This document shows, piece by piece, positions 1-6,337 of a stretch of DNA of 7,162 nucleotides. Under the pieces are notes generated by a model that ran no database searches, was not told where the DNA came from, and worked only from the letters and a program-made list of their open reading frames with translations. Every line of letters starts with the position of its first letter. Position 1 is the stretch's first letter. Source of the stretch: Pseudomonadota bacterium. Lineage in GTDB: Bacteria > Pseudomonadota > Alphaproteobacteria > Rhizobiales > Rhizobiaceae. The translations under genes and the position numbers were made by a program. The stretch is taken from the NCBI GenBank assembly GCA_023388675.1, contig JAEWFU010000462.1, positions 1 through 7,162 on the forward strand, given 5' to 3'.

Positions 1-1763
1 TCCACGAACGATTGACGAAACGGTTCGTAGACCGCAGGACTTCCGTCCTGATGAGGCGCCTGAGAGAAAATGCAATGCTTGAAGCAGAAATAAACCCGTC
101 GGGTGACGTCGTCGTCGAAGGACATCACGTCGGCGCGTTGCAGGGGTTCCGGTTCTCGGCCGATCAGGCGGCTGATGGCGAGGACGCCAAGGCGGTGAAG
201 GCAGCCGCGCAGAAAGCCTTGGCGCAGGAATTCGACACGCGGGCCGAGCGCTTCGCCGTTGCCGGCAACGGCGATTTCGCGCTCGCCTCGGACGGACTGC
301 TGCGCTGGATCGGCGCGCCGGTGGCGACGCTGACGGCGGGAGAGGACCCGCTGACGCCGCGTGTCATCCTGCTGGCCGACGAGCAGCTTACCGGCCCGGC
401 TCGCGACAAGGTAGCTGCACGCGCCGAGCGTTTCGTGCGCTACCAGATCGAAACGCTGCTGAAGCCGCTTTTCGATCTCCGCAACGCCGAGCAGCTCACC
501 GGTATCGCGCGCGGCATCGCTTTCCGGCTGACGGAGAATTTCGGCCTGCTCAACCGGCGGGACGTTGCGGACGACGTCAAGGCGCTCGACCAGGAAGCGC
601 GCGCGGCGCTGCGGCGGCTGGGTGTCCGTTTCGGCGCGTTCCACATCTTCGTGCCGGCGCTGCTCAAGCCCGGCCCGGCGGGTCTGGTCACGCTGCTCTG
701 GTCGCTCGGCAATGACGGCAAGGACAAGCCCGGCTTCGGCGACGTGGTCAATGCGCTCGCATCCGGTCGCACCTCGCTTGTCGTCGAGCAATCCTTCGAG
801 CCGGCATTCTACCAACTGGCGGGATACCGCACGCTCGGCCGCCGTGCCGTGCGCGTCGATATTCTGGAGCGCCTTGCCGATCTGATCCGTCCCGCGCTTG
901 CCTGGCGTGCGGGCACCGGTCCGCGCCCCGAAGGCGCGTTCGACGGCGCCGCCTTCACCGTCACCCCGGCGATGATGTCGATCCTGGGAGCGACGGCCGA
1001 CGATATGGAGGAAATCCTCAAGGGGCTCGGCTATCGTGCGGAGGCGAAGCAGGCTGCGGAGGTGCAGGCGAGGCTCGACGCGTTCGACGCCGCCGAGCGC
1101 GAGCGCACCGCAGCCAAGGCTGCCGAGGCGGAAGCCGCGAAGGCTGCCGCCGTGGTTGACAGCGCGCCGACCGAAGCGGCCACTGCCATCTCCGACGAAG
1201 CGTCCGCCGTGCCGGAGGCCGAGTCCGTGGAAGCCGTTGCATCCGCCGAAGAAGCCGCGCCCGGCGAACCCGCCGTGACGGACGGGCCCGAAGCCGAGGA
1301 GTCCGCTCCGCCGCAGGAGGGGGAAGACGCGTCGGCTGCAGCTGTACCTTCCGCCGACGCCCCTCATGAGGACGAGGCGGCGGAACCCGCCGCGGCCGCG
1401 GCCGTGGAGCCGGCTTCTCCCGATGCCGGGGCGCCTGAGGAAGAGCCCAAGCCTGTCCTGTTGTGGCGGCCGGCCCGTCACGAGGGCCGCCCCCGTCACG
1501 GCCAGCGCCATGGGCAGAACCGCGGCGCGCCGCAGGGCAGGGGTCAGCGCCGCGAGGACGGCGAGGGTGGCGAGGGCCGCCAGGAAGGGCGCGGGCGCTT
1601 CGACCGAGGCAAGAAGTTCAAGGGCAAGCCCGCCGCCAAGGGCGAGGGCCGTCCCGACCGCCGCAACGACCGTCCCAAGCCGCGCGAGGAGCGGCCGGCG
1701 AGGATCGATCCGGATTCGCCCTTCGCCAAGCTTGCTGCGCTTCGCGACCAGCTCAAGAAGTAA
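1..1763 (+). CDS. Helicase-related protein, C-terminal part (5' end cut by window)
   Basis: The frame is open to the left edge (first whole codon at base 3), so the gene begins upstream; the TTG at 12 is read as an internal Leu codon. The visible 587 codons resemble the C-terminal portion of the rhizobial helicase-related (Mgps12/SUV3-like) proteins. The SF2 motor motifs (Walker A, DEAD/DExH) would be off-window and are not seen. A folded alpha/beta region runs to about base 1040. It is followed by an Ala/Glu-rich, probably coiled-coil stretch (about 1050-1150), an acidic Ala/Pro/Glu segment (1150-1445), a short hydrophobic island KPVLLWRP (1449-1472), a Gly/Arg/Lys-rich basic segment (about 1475-1700), and a short ordered-looking tail beginning IDPDSPFAKL (1704). 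The disordered acidic and basic arms suggest RNA or partner binding; this is inference. The stop TAA abuts the ATG of the next gene, so the two are very likely co-transcribed and translationally coupled. The family call rests on recognition of overall character, without a search. Confidence 0.75.
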   Translation, partial: HERLTKRFVDRRTSVLMRRLRENAMLEAEINPSGDVVVEGHHVGALQGFRFSADQAADGEDAKAVKAAAQKALAQEFDTRAERFAVAGNGDFALASDGLLRWIGAPVATLTAGEDPLTPRVILLADEQLTGPARDKVAARAERFVRYQIETLLKPLFDLRNAEQLTGIARGIAFRLTENFGLLNRRDVADDVKALDQEARAALRRLGVRFGAFHIFVPALLKPGPAGLVTLLWSLGNDGKDKPGFGDVVNALASGRTSLVVEQSFEPAFYQLAGYRTLGRRAVRVDILERLADLIRPALAWRAGTGPRPEGAFDGAAFTVTPAMMSILGATADDMEEILKGLGYRAEAKQAAEVQARLDAFDAAERERTAAKAAEAEAAKAAAVVDSAPTEAATAISDEASAVPEAESVEAVASAEEAAPGEPAVTDGPEAEESAPPQEGEDASAAAVPSADAPHEDEAAEPAAAAAVEPASPDAGAPEEEPKPVLLWRPARHEGRPRHGQRHGQNRGAPQGRGQRREDGEGGEGRQEGRGRFDRGKKFKGKPAAKGEGRPDRRNDRPKPREERPARIDPDSPFAKLAALRDQLKK

Positions 1764-2150
1764 ATGTCGGGCGAGGGTCGCCAGCGCATCGACAAGTGGC
1801 TGTTCTTCGCCCGCGTGGTCAAGTCGCGGTCACTTGCGGCGAAGATCGTCCAGGCAGGCCGAGTACGTCTCAACCGGGACAAGATCGACCTGCCGTCCCA
1901 GCAGATCAAATCCGGTGACGTGCTCACGATCACGCTCGAACGCCGGGTGATCGTCTACCGCGTGCTCGATCCGGGCACGCGGCGCGGCCCCGCCGAGGAG
2001 GCGCGAACGCTCTACGAGGACCTGACGCCGCCGGCTGCGAGCGAGGGAGGGACCTTGCCGGACGCGATTGTGCCGGTTCGACCGCAGGGCAGCGGCCGGC
2101 CTACCAAGAAGGATCGCCGACGCATGGATGCCCTGCGCGACGACGACTGA
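1764..2150 (+). CDS. S4-domain RNA-binding protein (Hsp15-like)
   Basis: This 128-residue protein starts at the ATG directly after the helicase stop (TAA-ATG, no gap). Residues about 8-55 form an S4 RNA-binding fold: the opening [16 protein letters not shown] has the usual R-x-D-K-W-L start of the family, and VQAGRVRLN is the second half of the RNA-contacting helix-turn. The length and the basic C-terminus ([10 protein letters not shown], near 2095-2125) fit the Hsp15 (HslR) group, which in E. coli recognises 50S subunits carrying a stranded peptidyl-tRNA. Whether this alphaproteobacterial relative has the same role is inferred. No separate Shine-Dalgarno is needed if ribosomes re-initiate from the helicase. 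The tail after residue 70 is low in recognisable structure. Confidence 0.9.
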   Translation: MSGEGRQRIDKWLFFARVVKSRSLAAKIVQAGRVRLNRDKIDLPSQQIKSGDVLTITLERRVIVYRVLDPGTRRGPAEEARTLYEDLTPPAASEGGTLPDAIVPVRPQGSGRPTKKDRRRMDALRDDD

Positions 2151-2277
2151 TTTCGCCAGCTATGGAATTTCATTTCCCCGGCAGTCGATTGCGCGCATTC
2201 GCCACCCTTGCGCGGTCGCCGCAAAGGCGTTACCTCACCGCCGATCGTACAAGACTGCTGCCGGCCGGAGCCGTTTC

Positions 2278-2616
2278 ATGACCTACGTCGTCACCGACAA
2301 CTGCATCAAGTGCAAGTATATGGATTGCATCGAGGTGTGCCCGGTCGACTGTTTCTACGAAGGCGACAACATGCTCGTCATCCACCCGGACGAGTGCATC
2401 GACTGTGGTGTTTGCGAGCCGGAATGCCCTGCCGACGCGATCAAGCCGGATACCGAACCCGGTCTTGAGAAATGGCTGGAGATCAATACGGAATATGCCT
2501 CCAAATGGCCCAACATCACGGCCAAGAAGGAGCCGCCGGCGGACGCGAAGGACTTCGACGGCCTCGAAGGCAAGTTCGAAAAATACTTCTCCGCGGAGCC
2601 CGGCGAAGGCGACTGA
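2278..2616 (+). CDS. fdxA: Seven-iron ferredoxin FdxA ([3Fe-4S][4Fe-4S])
   Basis: The protein has 112 residues and closely follows Azotobacter FdI-type ferredoxins. Counting the initiator Met, the cysteines are C9, C12, C17, C21, C25, C40, C43, C46 and C50. By analogy with FdI, C9, C17 and C50 would bind the [3Fe-4S] cluster and C21, C40, C43 and C46 the [4Fe-4S] cluster, leaving C12 and C25 free. It is a soluble cytoplasmic low-potential electron carrier, and its partner cannot be read from the neighbourhood. The ATG at 2278 is chosen because [12 protein letters not shown] is the conserved family start and GGAG (2267-2270) lies 7 bases upstream; an open frame reaching further up (to 2068) runs through the S4 gene and has no family match. 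The 127 bases upstream hold no convincing promoter (only a weak TTGCGC-N17-TACCTC at 2208-2236), so read-through from the S4 gene is possible. The C-terminal extension of about 50 residues is normal for this family. Confidence 0.95.
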   Translation: MTYVVTDNCIKCKYMDCIEVCPVDCFYEGDNMLVIHPDECIDCGVCEPECPADAIKPDTEPGLEKWLEINTEYASKWPNITAKKEPPADAKDFDGLEGKFEKYFSAEPGEGD

Positions 2617-2625
2617 TCAGCCGCG

Positions 2626-2646
2626 GACTGACGTAACGTCACAGTC
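2626..2646. repeat. Inverted repeat just after fdxA
   Basis: Starting ten bases after the fdxA stop, TGACGT (2629-2634) and ACGTCA (2636-2641) are a perfect inverted repeat around one base. Flanking GACTG (2626-2630) and CAGTC (2642-2646) allow a longer stem with a two-base bulge. No T-run follows, so it is at best a weak or Rho-assisted terminator or RNA-end stabiliser. It could also be a binding site for a dimeric regulator. Confidence 0.4.
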
Positions 2647-2697
2647 GTCCTGCCATCACCTTGCCGTGGCGAGGTTGTTCGCGCATGCGGCAAATTG

Positions 2698-2726
2698 TTG
2701 ATTCTTTCGACTTTTTGTGTTACAAA
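2698..2726 (+). promoter_or_regulatory. Candidate housekeeping promoter for carD
   Basis: TTGATT (2698-2703), a 17-base spacer and TACAAA (2721-2726) give a fair match to a vegetative sigma-70 promoter in a distinctly AT-rich island within GC-rich DNA. Transcription would begin near 2733, giving carD a leader of about 240 bases. An alternative perfect -35 hexamer, TTGACA at 2830-2835, has only a poor -10 (GCTTCT, 2853-2858) and lies inside a strong stem-loop. Confidence 0.45.
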
Positions 2727-2788
2727 CAATCAACATGCCGATGACAGACGTCGATTTATGGCGCAAGCGCTCTAATCATTGAAAGGCT

Positions 2789-2871
2789 GAAGCGTTTCCG
2801 GAACAGTCAAGCTGGGCCGGGCAGGTGTTTTGACACCGGGTCCGGGCCAAGGGCTTCTTTCGGAACGCTTC
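2789..2871 (+). promoter_or_regulatory. Extended imperfect stem-loop in the carD upstream region
   Basis: Two nested stems can be drawn by hand. The inner one spans 2813-2849: GGTGT (2824-2828) pairs with ACACC (2833-2837) around a TTTG loop, and 2813-2822 pairs with 2840-2849 with one G/G mismatch and one G-U, separated from the top stem by a 1x2 internal loop (about 14 pairs in all). The outer stem pairs GAAGCGTT (2789-2796) and CCG (2798-2800) with CGG (2861-2863) and AACGCTTC (2864-2871), 11 pairs with one bulged T. A few further pairs (2801-2803 with 2858-2860) link the two. No T-run follows. With the upstream promoter it would lie in the 5' leader of carD, about 100 bases before the start codon. 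It may be a leader structure, a palindromic intergenic repeat, or part of a small RNA; the sequence does not decide. Confidence 0.5.
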
Positions 2872-2974
2872 GCTCGTCTTGTCTCTGGCAGTTGGCTGGC
2901 CGGCTTATCGGCCATGGTCTGGGCACGAATCTTCCGGTTCGCGCCTCAAGGACATAAAAAGGAGTACAGGGCGT

Positions 2975-3547
2975 ATGGCAACCCAGCAGAAGAAATCCGC
3001 GACACGACAGGGCTTCAAGACCGGCGAGTATATCGTCTATCCGGCGCATGGCGTCGGACAGATCGTCACGATCGAGGAGCAGGAAGTCGCGGGCCACAAG
3101 CTGGAACTCTTCGTCATCGACTTCCAGAAGGACAAGATGCGCCTCAAGGTGCCGGTCGCCAAGGCGACGTCGATCGGCATGCGCAAGCTGTCTGAAACCG
3201 ACTATGTCGATCGCGCGCTCAAGGTCGTGCAGGGCCGCGCCCGCGTGAAGCGCACCATGTGGTCGCGCCGCGCGCAGGAGTATGATGCAAAGATCAACTC
3301 CGGCGACCTGATCTCGATCTCGGAAGTGGTGCGCGATCTCTATCGCGCCGAAAACCAGCCCGAACAGTCCTACTCCGAGCGTCAGCTCTACGAGGCTGCC
3401 CTCGACCGTATGGCACGCGAGATCGCGGCCGTGAACAAGATGTCGGACACCGAGGCCGTTCGTCTCATCGAGACCAACCTCAACAAGGGTCCGCGTCGCG
3501 GCGCGAAGGCCGACAACGAGGAAACCGAGCAGGAAGAAGCGGCATAA
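2975..3547 (+). CDS. carD: CarD/CdnL family RNA polymerase-binding regulator
   Basis: This 190-residue protein belongs to the CarD/CdnL/TRCF-RID family. Residues about 12-70 form the Tudor-like RNA polymerase interaction domain (GEYIVYPAHGVGQI near the start, then a beta-rich stretch). Residues about 85-170 form the helical DNA-facing domain with the highly conserved MWSRRAQEYDAKINSGD segment (W96), the tryptophan that in mycobacterial CarD wedges into the upstream edge of the bubble. The family binds the polymerase beta subunit and stabilises open complexes, notably at rRNA and growth-related promoters. The ATG at 2975 is preferred over an in-frame ATG at 2879 because the conserved sequence begins here and GGAG (2961-2964) lies 10 bases upstream. 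A charged Glu-rich tail ends in Ala-Ala, a possible ClpXP tag. The gene appears to be its own unit, with a long leader before it and a strong terminator after it. Confidence 0.95.
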   Translation: MATQQKKSATRQGFKTGEYIVYPAHGVGQIVTIEEQEVAGHKLELFVIDFQKDKMRLKVPVAKATSIGMRKLSETDYVDRALKVVQGRARVKRTMWSRRAQEYDAKINSGDLISISEVVRDLYRAENQPEQSYSERQLYEAALDRMAREIAAVNKMSDTEAVRLIETNLNKGPRRGAKADNEETEQEEAA

Positions 3548-3580
3548 GGCCAGCTCTTCCTCAGGCTCTATCCTGATCAG

Positions 3581-3612
3581 ACCCGGCTGCTTCGGCAGCC
3601 GGGTTTTCTTTT
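3581..3612 (+). terminator. Intrinsic terminator of carD
   Basis: ACCCGGCTGC (3581-3590) and GCAGCCGGGT (3595-3604) form a perfect 10-pair GC-rich stem around a TTCG tetraloop, one of the most stable RNA loops. A T-rich tract (TTTTCTTTT, 3604-3612) follows. It lies 33 bases after the carD stop and reads on the plus strand. It should isolate carD from rpoH, supporting a separate rpoH promoter. Confidence 0.93.
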
Positions 3613-3727
3613 GTAAGTGGCTCTGCGCTGGCCTGGGTGATCCTGCACGAGCCGCTCACGTCTTTGTGCGCTGCAATGGCGGCGGATGACTGGCGGGAAG
3701 GTCGGTCAACTTCTATCATAGCCGAAT

Positions 3728-3753
3728 GGAACTTTTGCGGCCGGTGACGCGTA
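3728..3753 (+). promoter_or_regulatory. Putative EcfG (RpoE2)-type stress promoter of rpoH
   Basis: GGAAC (3728-3732), a 17-base spacer and CGTA (3750-3753) match the alphaproteobacterial general stress consensus GGAAC-N16/17-CGTT at all but the last base. A start about 7 bases downstream (near 3760) would give a leader of roughly 17 bases that just includes the ribosome binding site GGGAG (3764-3768). Position, spacing and the known RpoE2 control of rpoH2 in Sinorhizobium meliloti agree. I saw no good vegetative promoter between the carD terminator and this site. Confidence 0.6.
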
Positions 3754-3776
3754 TTCCTTGCACGGGAGCGTGACCT

Positions 3777-4640
3777 ATGGACGATCCAGCAAAGCGAAGC
3801 ATGATCCGGGAGGCGATGCGCGCGCCGTATCTGGCGCGTGAGGAGGAGCACGAACTCGCCCTGCGCTGGAAGGAGAAGGGCGACCAGCAGGCCTTGCATC
3901 GCATCGCGGTCGCCCATATGCGCCTCGTGATCTCCATGGCGTCCAAATTCCGACATTTCGGCTTGTCGATGAGCGATCTCATCCAGGAAGGTCATGTCGG
4001 CCTCCTGGAAGCCGCCGCCCGTTTCGAACCGGAACGCGAAGTGCGCTTCTCGACCTATGCGACGTGGTGGATTCGTGCGTCGATGCAGGACTTCATCCTG
4101 CGCAACTGGTCGATCGTCCGTGGCGGCACGTCGTCGGCCCAAAAGGCGCTGTTCTTCAATCTGCGCCGCCTTCGCGCGCGGCTCGCGCAGGATTCGCGGA
4201 TGCTGTCGAACGACGCGCTCTACAACGAGATTTCGGCGGCGCTCGGCATCGCGGCGGCCGATGTCGCGACGATGGACGCACGGCTGTCCGGTCCCGATAC
4301 GTCGCTGAACGCGCCCGTTGCCGCCGATGGCGACACCGGCTCGGAAAGAATGGATTTTCTGGTCTCTGACCAGCCGCTGCCCGACGAGATCGTGGGCTCC
4401 CGCATCGACGAGGAACGGCGCGCGCAATGGCTGAGCCAGGCTCTTTCCACGCTCAATCCACGCGAGTTGCGGATCATCCGTGAGCGCAGGCTGCGCGACG
4501 AAGGGGCAACGCTGGAATCGCTCGGTGAAAAGCTCGGCATTTCAAAGGAACGCGTGCGTCAGATCGAGGGCCGCGCGCTGGAAAAGCTACGTGCCGCGCT
4601 TGTGAAGATCGATCCGACCGTCGCGCGAAGCGCCGCCTGA
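3777..4640 (+). CDS. rpoH: RNA polymerase sigma factor RpoH (RpoH2-type)
   Basis: This 287-residue protein is a sigma-70 family group 3 factor. Region 2 includes DLIQEGHVGLLEAAARF (about 67-83) and the -10 melting and recognition segment RFSTYATWWIRASMQDFIL (about 90-108). It is followed by the heat-shock sigma signature QKALFFNLR (about 122-130), which corresponds to the RpoH box QRKLFFNLR of E. coli. Region 4 ends with a helix-turn-helix, LGEKLGISKERVRQIEGRAL (about 248-267), that reads the -35 element. The RpoH box variant and general character suggest the second rhizobial paralogue (RpoH2), associated with oxidative and other stress rather than the main heat response; the subgroup is inferred. 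The ATG at 3777 has GGGAG 8 bases upstream. The protein ends in Ser-Ala-Ala. It is convergent with the M48 protease gene, with 7 bases between stop codons. Confidence 0.92.
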   Translation: MDDPAKRSMIREAMRAPYLAREEEHELALRWKEKGDQQALHRIAVAHMRLVISMASKFRHFGLSMSDLIQEGHVGLLEAAARFEPEREVRFSTYATWWIRASMQDFILRNWSIVRGGTSSAQKALFFNLRRLRARLAQDSRMLSNDALYNEISAALGIAAADVATMDARLSGPDTSLNAPVAADGDTGSERMDFLVSDQPLPDEIVGSRIDEERRAQWLSQALSTLNPRELRIIRERRLRDEGATLESLGEKLGISKERVRQIEGRALEKLRAALVKIDPTVARSAA

Positions 4641-4647
4641 AACTCTC

Positions 4648-6156
4648 TTATCTGTCGGTGATGATCTTCACCTTGCTGCCGGCCGACACCGTCGCGCCGG
4701 CGCTCATCGCATTGATGAGCCGGAACATGTCCATCTTCCGATCAACGCCCTGCATCTGGGCTGCTAGCGTGGCGACCGTCTGCCCGGCCCGGACGGTAAC
4801 GATCCTGACACGCAGCGGACGCAGCGACGCCTTTTCGGCCGGGGTCAACGTACGGAAGCTGCTGCCGACCTGGCTGGCGATGGCGTCGAGCGCGGTGCTT
4901 GCCGCCGGCGCGGCAGTCAGCAGCCGATAGACCTCGCCCGCTGCGCGGATAACGGTCACGTCGAACTGCCATCCCTCGGCGCTCGCGCGCGCGGAAACGG
5001 CCTCGTTGCCGTTGATGGTGGTCGAGCGGATGCTGGATGCGTCCAGCCCCGCGACCCAGCCGCTGCGCACATAATCCGCCAGCGAAACGCGGCGGTCGAT
5101 CGACACGCCGTCGAAGCGGATGGCGACATCACCGGGGCCGGCAGCGGTGACCGCGGCGGCCGTGTTGTCGATGACGAAGCTTTCAGGCACCGAAAAGGCC
5201 ACGCCGAGCTTCGGATGCATGAAAGTCAGCCCACGCACGAAGCCTTCCTCGGGCGTATCACCGAAGAGCATGCCGTCGATTCCGTCGAGGAACTGGTTGC
5301 GATTGCGGGTGCCGGTGCCCGGTGGCGCATATTGCCTCGCATGGCGCAGTGCCAGCTCGATGCGCTGCGGCGCGGTGGGATGGCTCGCCAGGAAGTCGAG
5401 ATTTTCATCGACCGCTCCGGTGACATTGCGCGAGCTGCTGTAGGCGGCCATCGACTGCAGGAAGCGTGCCGATGCGAATGGGTCGTAGCCAGCCCGCGCG
5501 ATGGCGCGGATGCCGATGGCGTCGGCCTCCAGCTCCTGATTGCGCGAGAACTGCGCCAGACGCAGCTTGCCGCGCACAAGCGCGACGCGAGCCGCCGGGT
5601 CGCTGCCCAGTACATCGTTGACCACCTGCGAGGCCAGAACCTCCTCGGCCTCCTTCTGCTGGCGCTGGATGCCGTGGTTGGCGGTCACATGCGCCATCTC
5701 GTGGGCCAGCACGGCCGCGAGCTCGGCAGAATCGTTGGCGAGTGCCAGCAGGCCGCGCGTCACGTAGAGATAACCGCCTGGCAACGCGAAGGCGTTGATG
5801 TTGGGCGAGTTGAGTATCGTGATCTGATAGGTTTGGTTCGGGTTCTCGGGATCCAGCGTCAAAGTGCCGACGACCCGCGCCACCATCCGCTCCAGCTTCT
5901 CGTCCGAATATTCGCCGCCATAAGTGGCAAGGATGCGCGGATGCTGCTCGCGCGCGATCGTCGCCATCCGGTCGTTTCGGGTGACGGTGTCGACGGTGAC
6001 GGGATTGGCCGAGGGCTGAAATGCGTCGCTGCTGCTTGTTGCCCCTTCAAGCACCTGGCAACCGGCAAGCGATGTCATCAGGCCGAACAGAATCACGCCG
6101 CGCCGCAGAACGCAGCCCGGTCCGGTTTGGGGCCGGAGCTTCAACTTATCCTGCAT
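4648..6156 (-). CDS. M48 family metalloprotease, lipoprotein with LysM-like C-terminus
   Basis: The protein has 502 residues from the ATG. The N-terminus is a lipoprotein signal: basic residues, a short hydrophobic run (VILFGLMTSLAG) and the lipobox L30-A-G-C33, so the mature protein is probably anchored in the outer membrane facing the periplasm. The M48 peptidase domain spans about residues 75-275, with the zinc motif H152-E-M-A-H156 and the downstream E208-L-E-A-D212, where E208 is the likely third zinc ligand. Relatives such as BepA and LoiP process or degrade outer-membrane proteins. Residues about 320-430 are a region I do not recognise, and about 447-500 look like a LysM-type fold, which would bind peptidoglycan; there are no TPR repeats as in BepA. 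Start choice is open: the ATG at 6156 has no close Shine-Dalgarno, whereas the TTG four codons on (6142-6144) has AGGA four bases before it and keeps a complete signal peptide. Confidence 0.9.
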   Translation of the reverse strand: MQDKLKLRPQTGPGCVLRRGVILFGLMTSLAGCQVLEGATSSSDAFQPSANPVTVDTVTRNDRMATIAREQHPRILATYGGEYSDEKLERMVARVVGTLTLDPENPNQTYQITILNSPNINAFALPGGYLYVTRGLLALANDSAELAAVLAHEMAHVTANHGIQRQQKEAEEVLASQVVNDVLGSDPAARVALVRGKLRLAQFSRNQELEADAIGIRAIARAGYDPFASARFLQSMAAYSSSRNVTGAVDENLDFLASHPTAPQRIELALRHARQYAPPGTGTRNRNQFLDGIDGMLFGDTPEEGFVRGLTFMHPKLGVAFSVPESFVIDNTAAAVTAAGPGDVAIRFDGVSIDRRVSLADYVRSGWVAGLDASSIRSTTINGNEAVSARASAEGWQFDVTVIRAAGEVYRLLTAAPAASTALDAIASQVGSSFRTLTPAEKASLRPLRVRIVTVRAGQTVATLAAQMQGVDRKMDMFRLINAMSAGATVSAGSKVKIITDR

Positions 6157-6337
6157 TGGCGTGGACAGCTCGTCGTCCTTTCATCGAATTCGATGCTTCA
6201 GAAACGGAATAAAGGCAAAAGGGTTGCAAACGAGCTAAGCCCGAATCGCGCTGCGGAAACAAGCCACGCACTTGTGATGGCACGATCTGACCGCCAATTG
6301 TGTCGGCTTCCAGGCACGGACGCCCTCGCGGCGGCAG
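6157..6337. other. Region between the M48 gene and thiQ
   Basis: These 181 bases hold no gene I can support. They must carry the end of the thiamine operon and the minus-strand promoter of the M48 gene unless thiQ reads through. I found no clear terminator with a T-run and no convincing hexamer pair. The only sharp signal is the 14-base palindrome at 6182-6195. Confidence 0.5.
6182..6195. repeat. Perfect 14-base palindrome upstream of the M48 gene
   Basis: CATCGAATTCGATG is perfectly self-complementary and lies 26-39 bases upstream of the M48 ATG. That is where an operator for a dimeric regulator, or part of the 5' leader, would lie. No matching regulator is encoded in the window. Confidence 0.45.

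Larger units (their letters stand above)
2617..2974. other. Intergenic region between fdxA and carD (358 bases)
   Basis: No credible gene was found here. The longest open frames either run into carD in other frames or lack a start signal. In order it holds the inverted repeat after fdxA, an AT-rich patch (about 2690-2735) with the candidate promoter, the long stem-loop (2789-2871), a small hairpin (TGGCCG 2897-2902 with CGGCCA 2909-2914) and the carD ribosome binding site GGAG (2961-2964). Confidence 0.7.

Noticed and set aside
1190..1445. Repetitive GCC/GAA-rich codons as a tandem repeat
   Set aside because: The pattern is low-complexity Ala/Glu/Pro coding without a fixed repeat unit.
1366..1950. 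Arg/Ser-rich open frame overlapping the helicase tail and S4 gene
   Set aside because: Out-of-frame reading of a low-complexity GC-rich segment; it has the skewed composition of a shadow frame.
2741..2782. Tiny open frame of 13 codons in the carD leader
   Set aside because: No ribosome binding site and no conserved feature; this length is expected by chance.
2830..2858. Perfect TTGACA as a second carD promoter
   Set aside because: The hexamer lies in the loop and arm of the strong stem-loop and the matching -10 (GCTTCT) is poor. Kept only as an alternative.
3561..4427. Minus-strand open frame of 288 codons opposite rpoH
   Set aside because: It lies across the sigma factor gene and through the carD terminator, with an Arg/His-rich composition typical of an antisense shadow.
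6157..6337. Search for a TPP riboswitch linked to the thiamine genes
   Set aside because: This region is downstream of thiQ; a THI element would precede the operon's first gene, beyond the right edge. No THI-box-like sequence was seen here.
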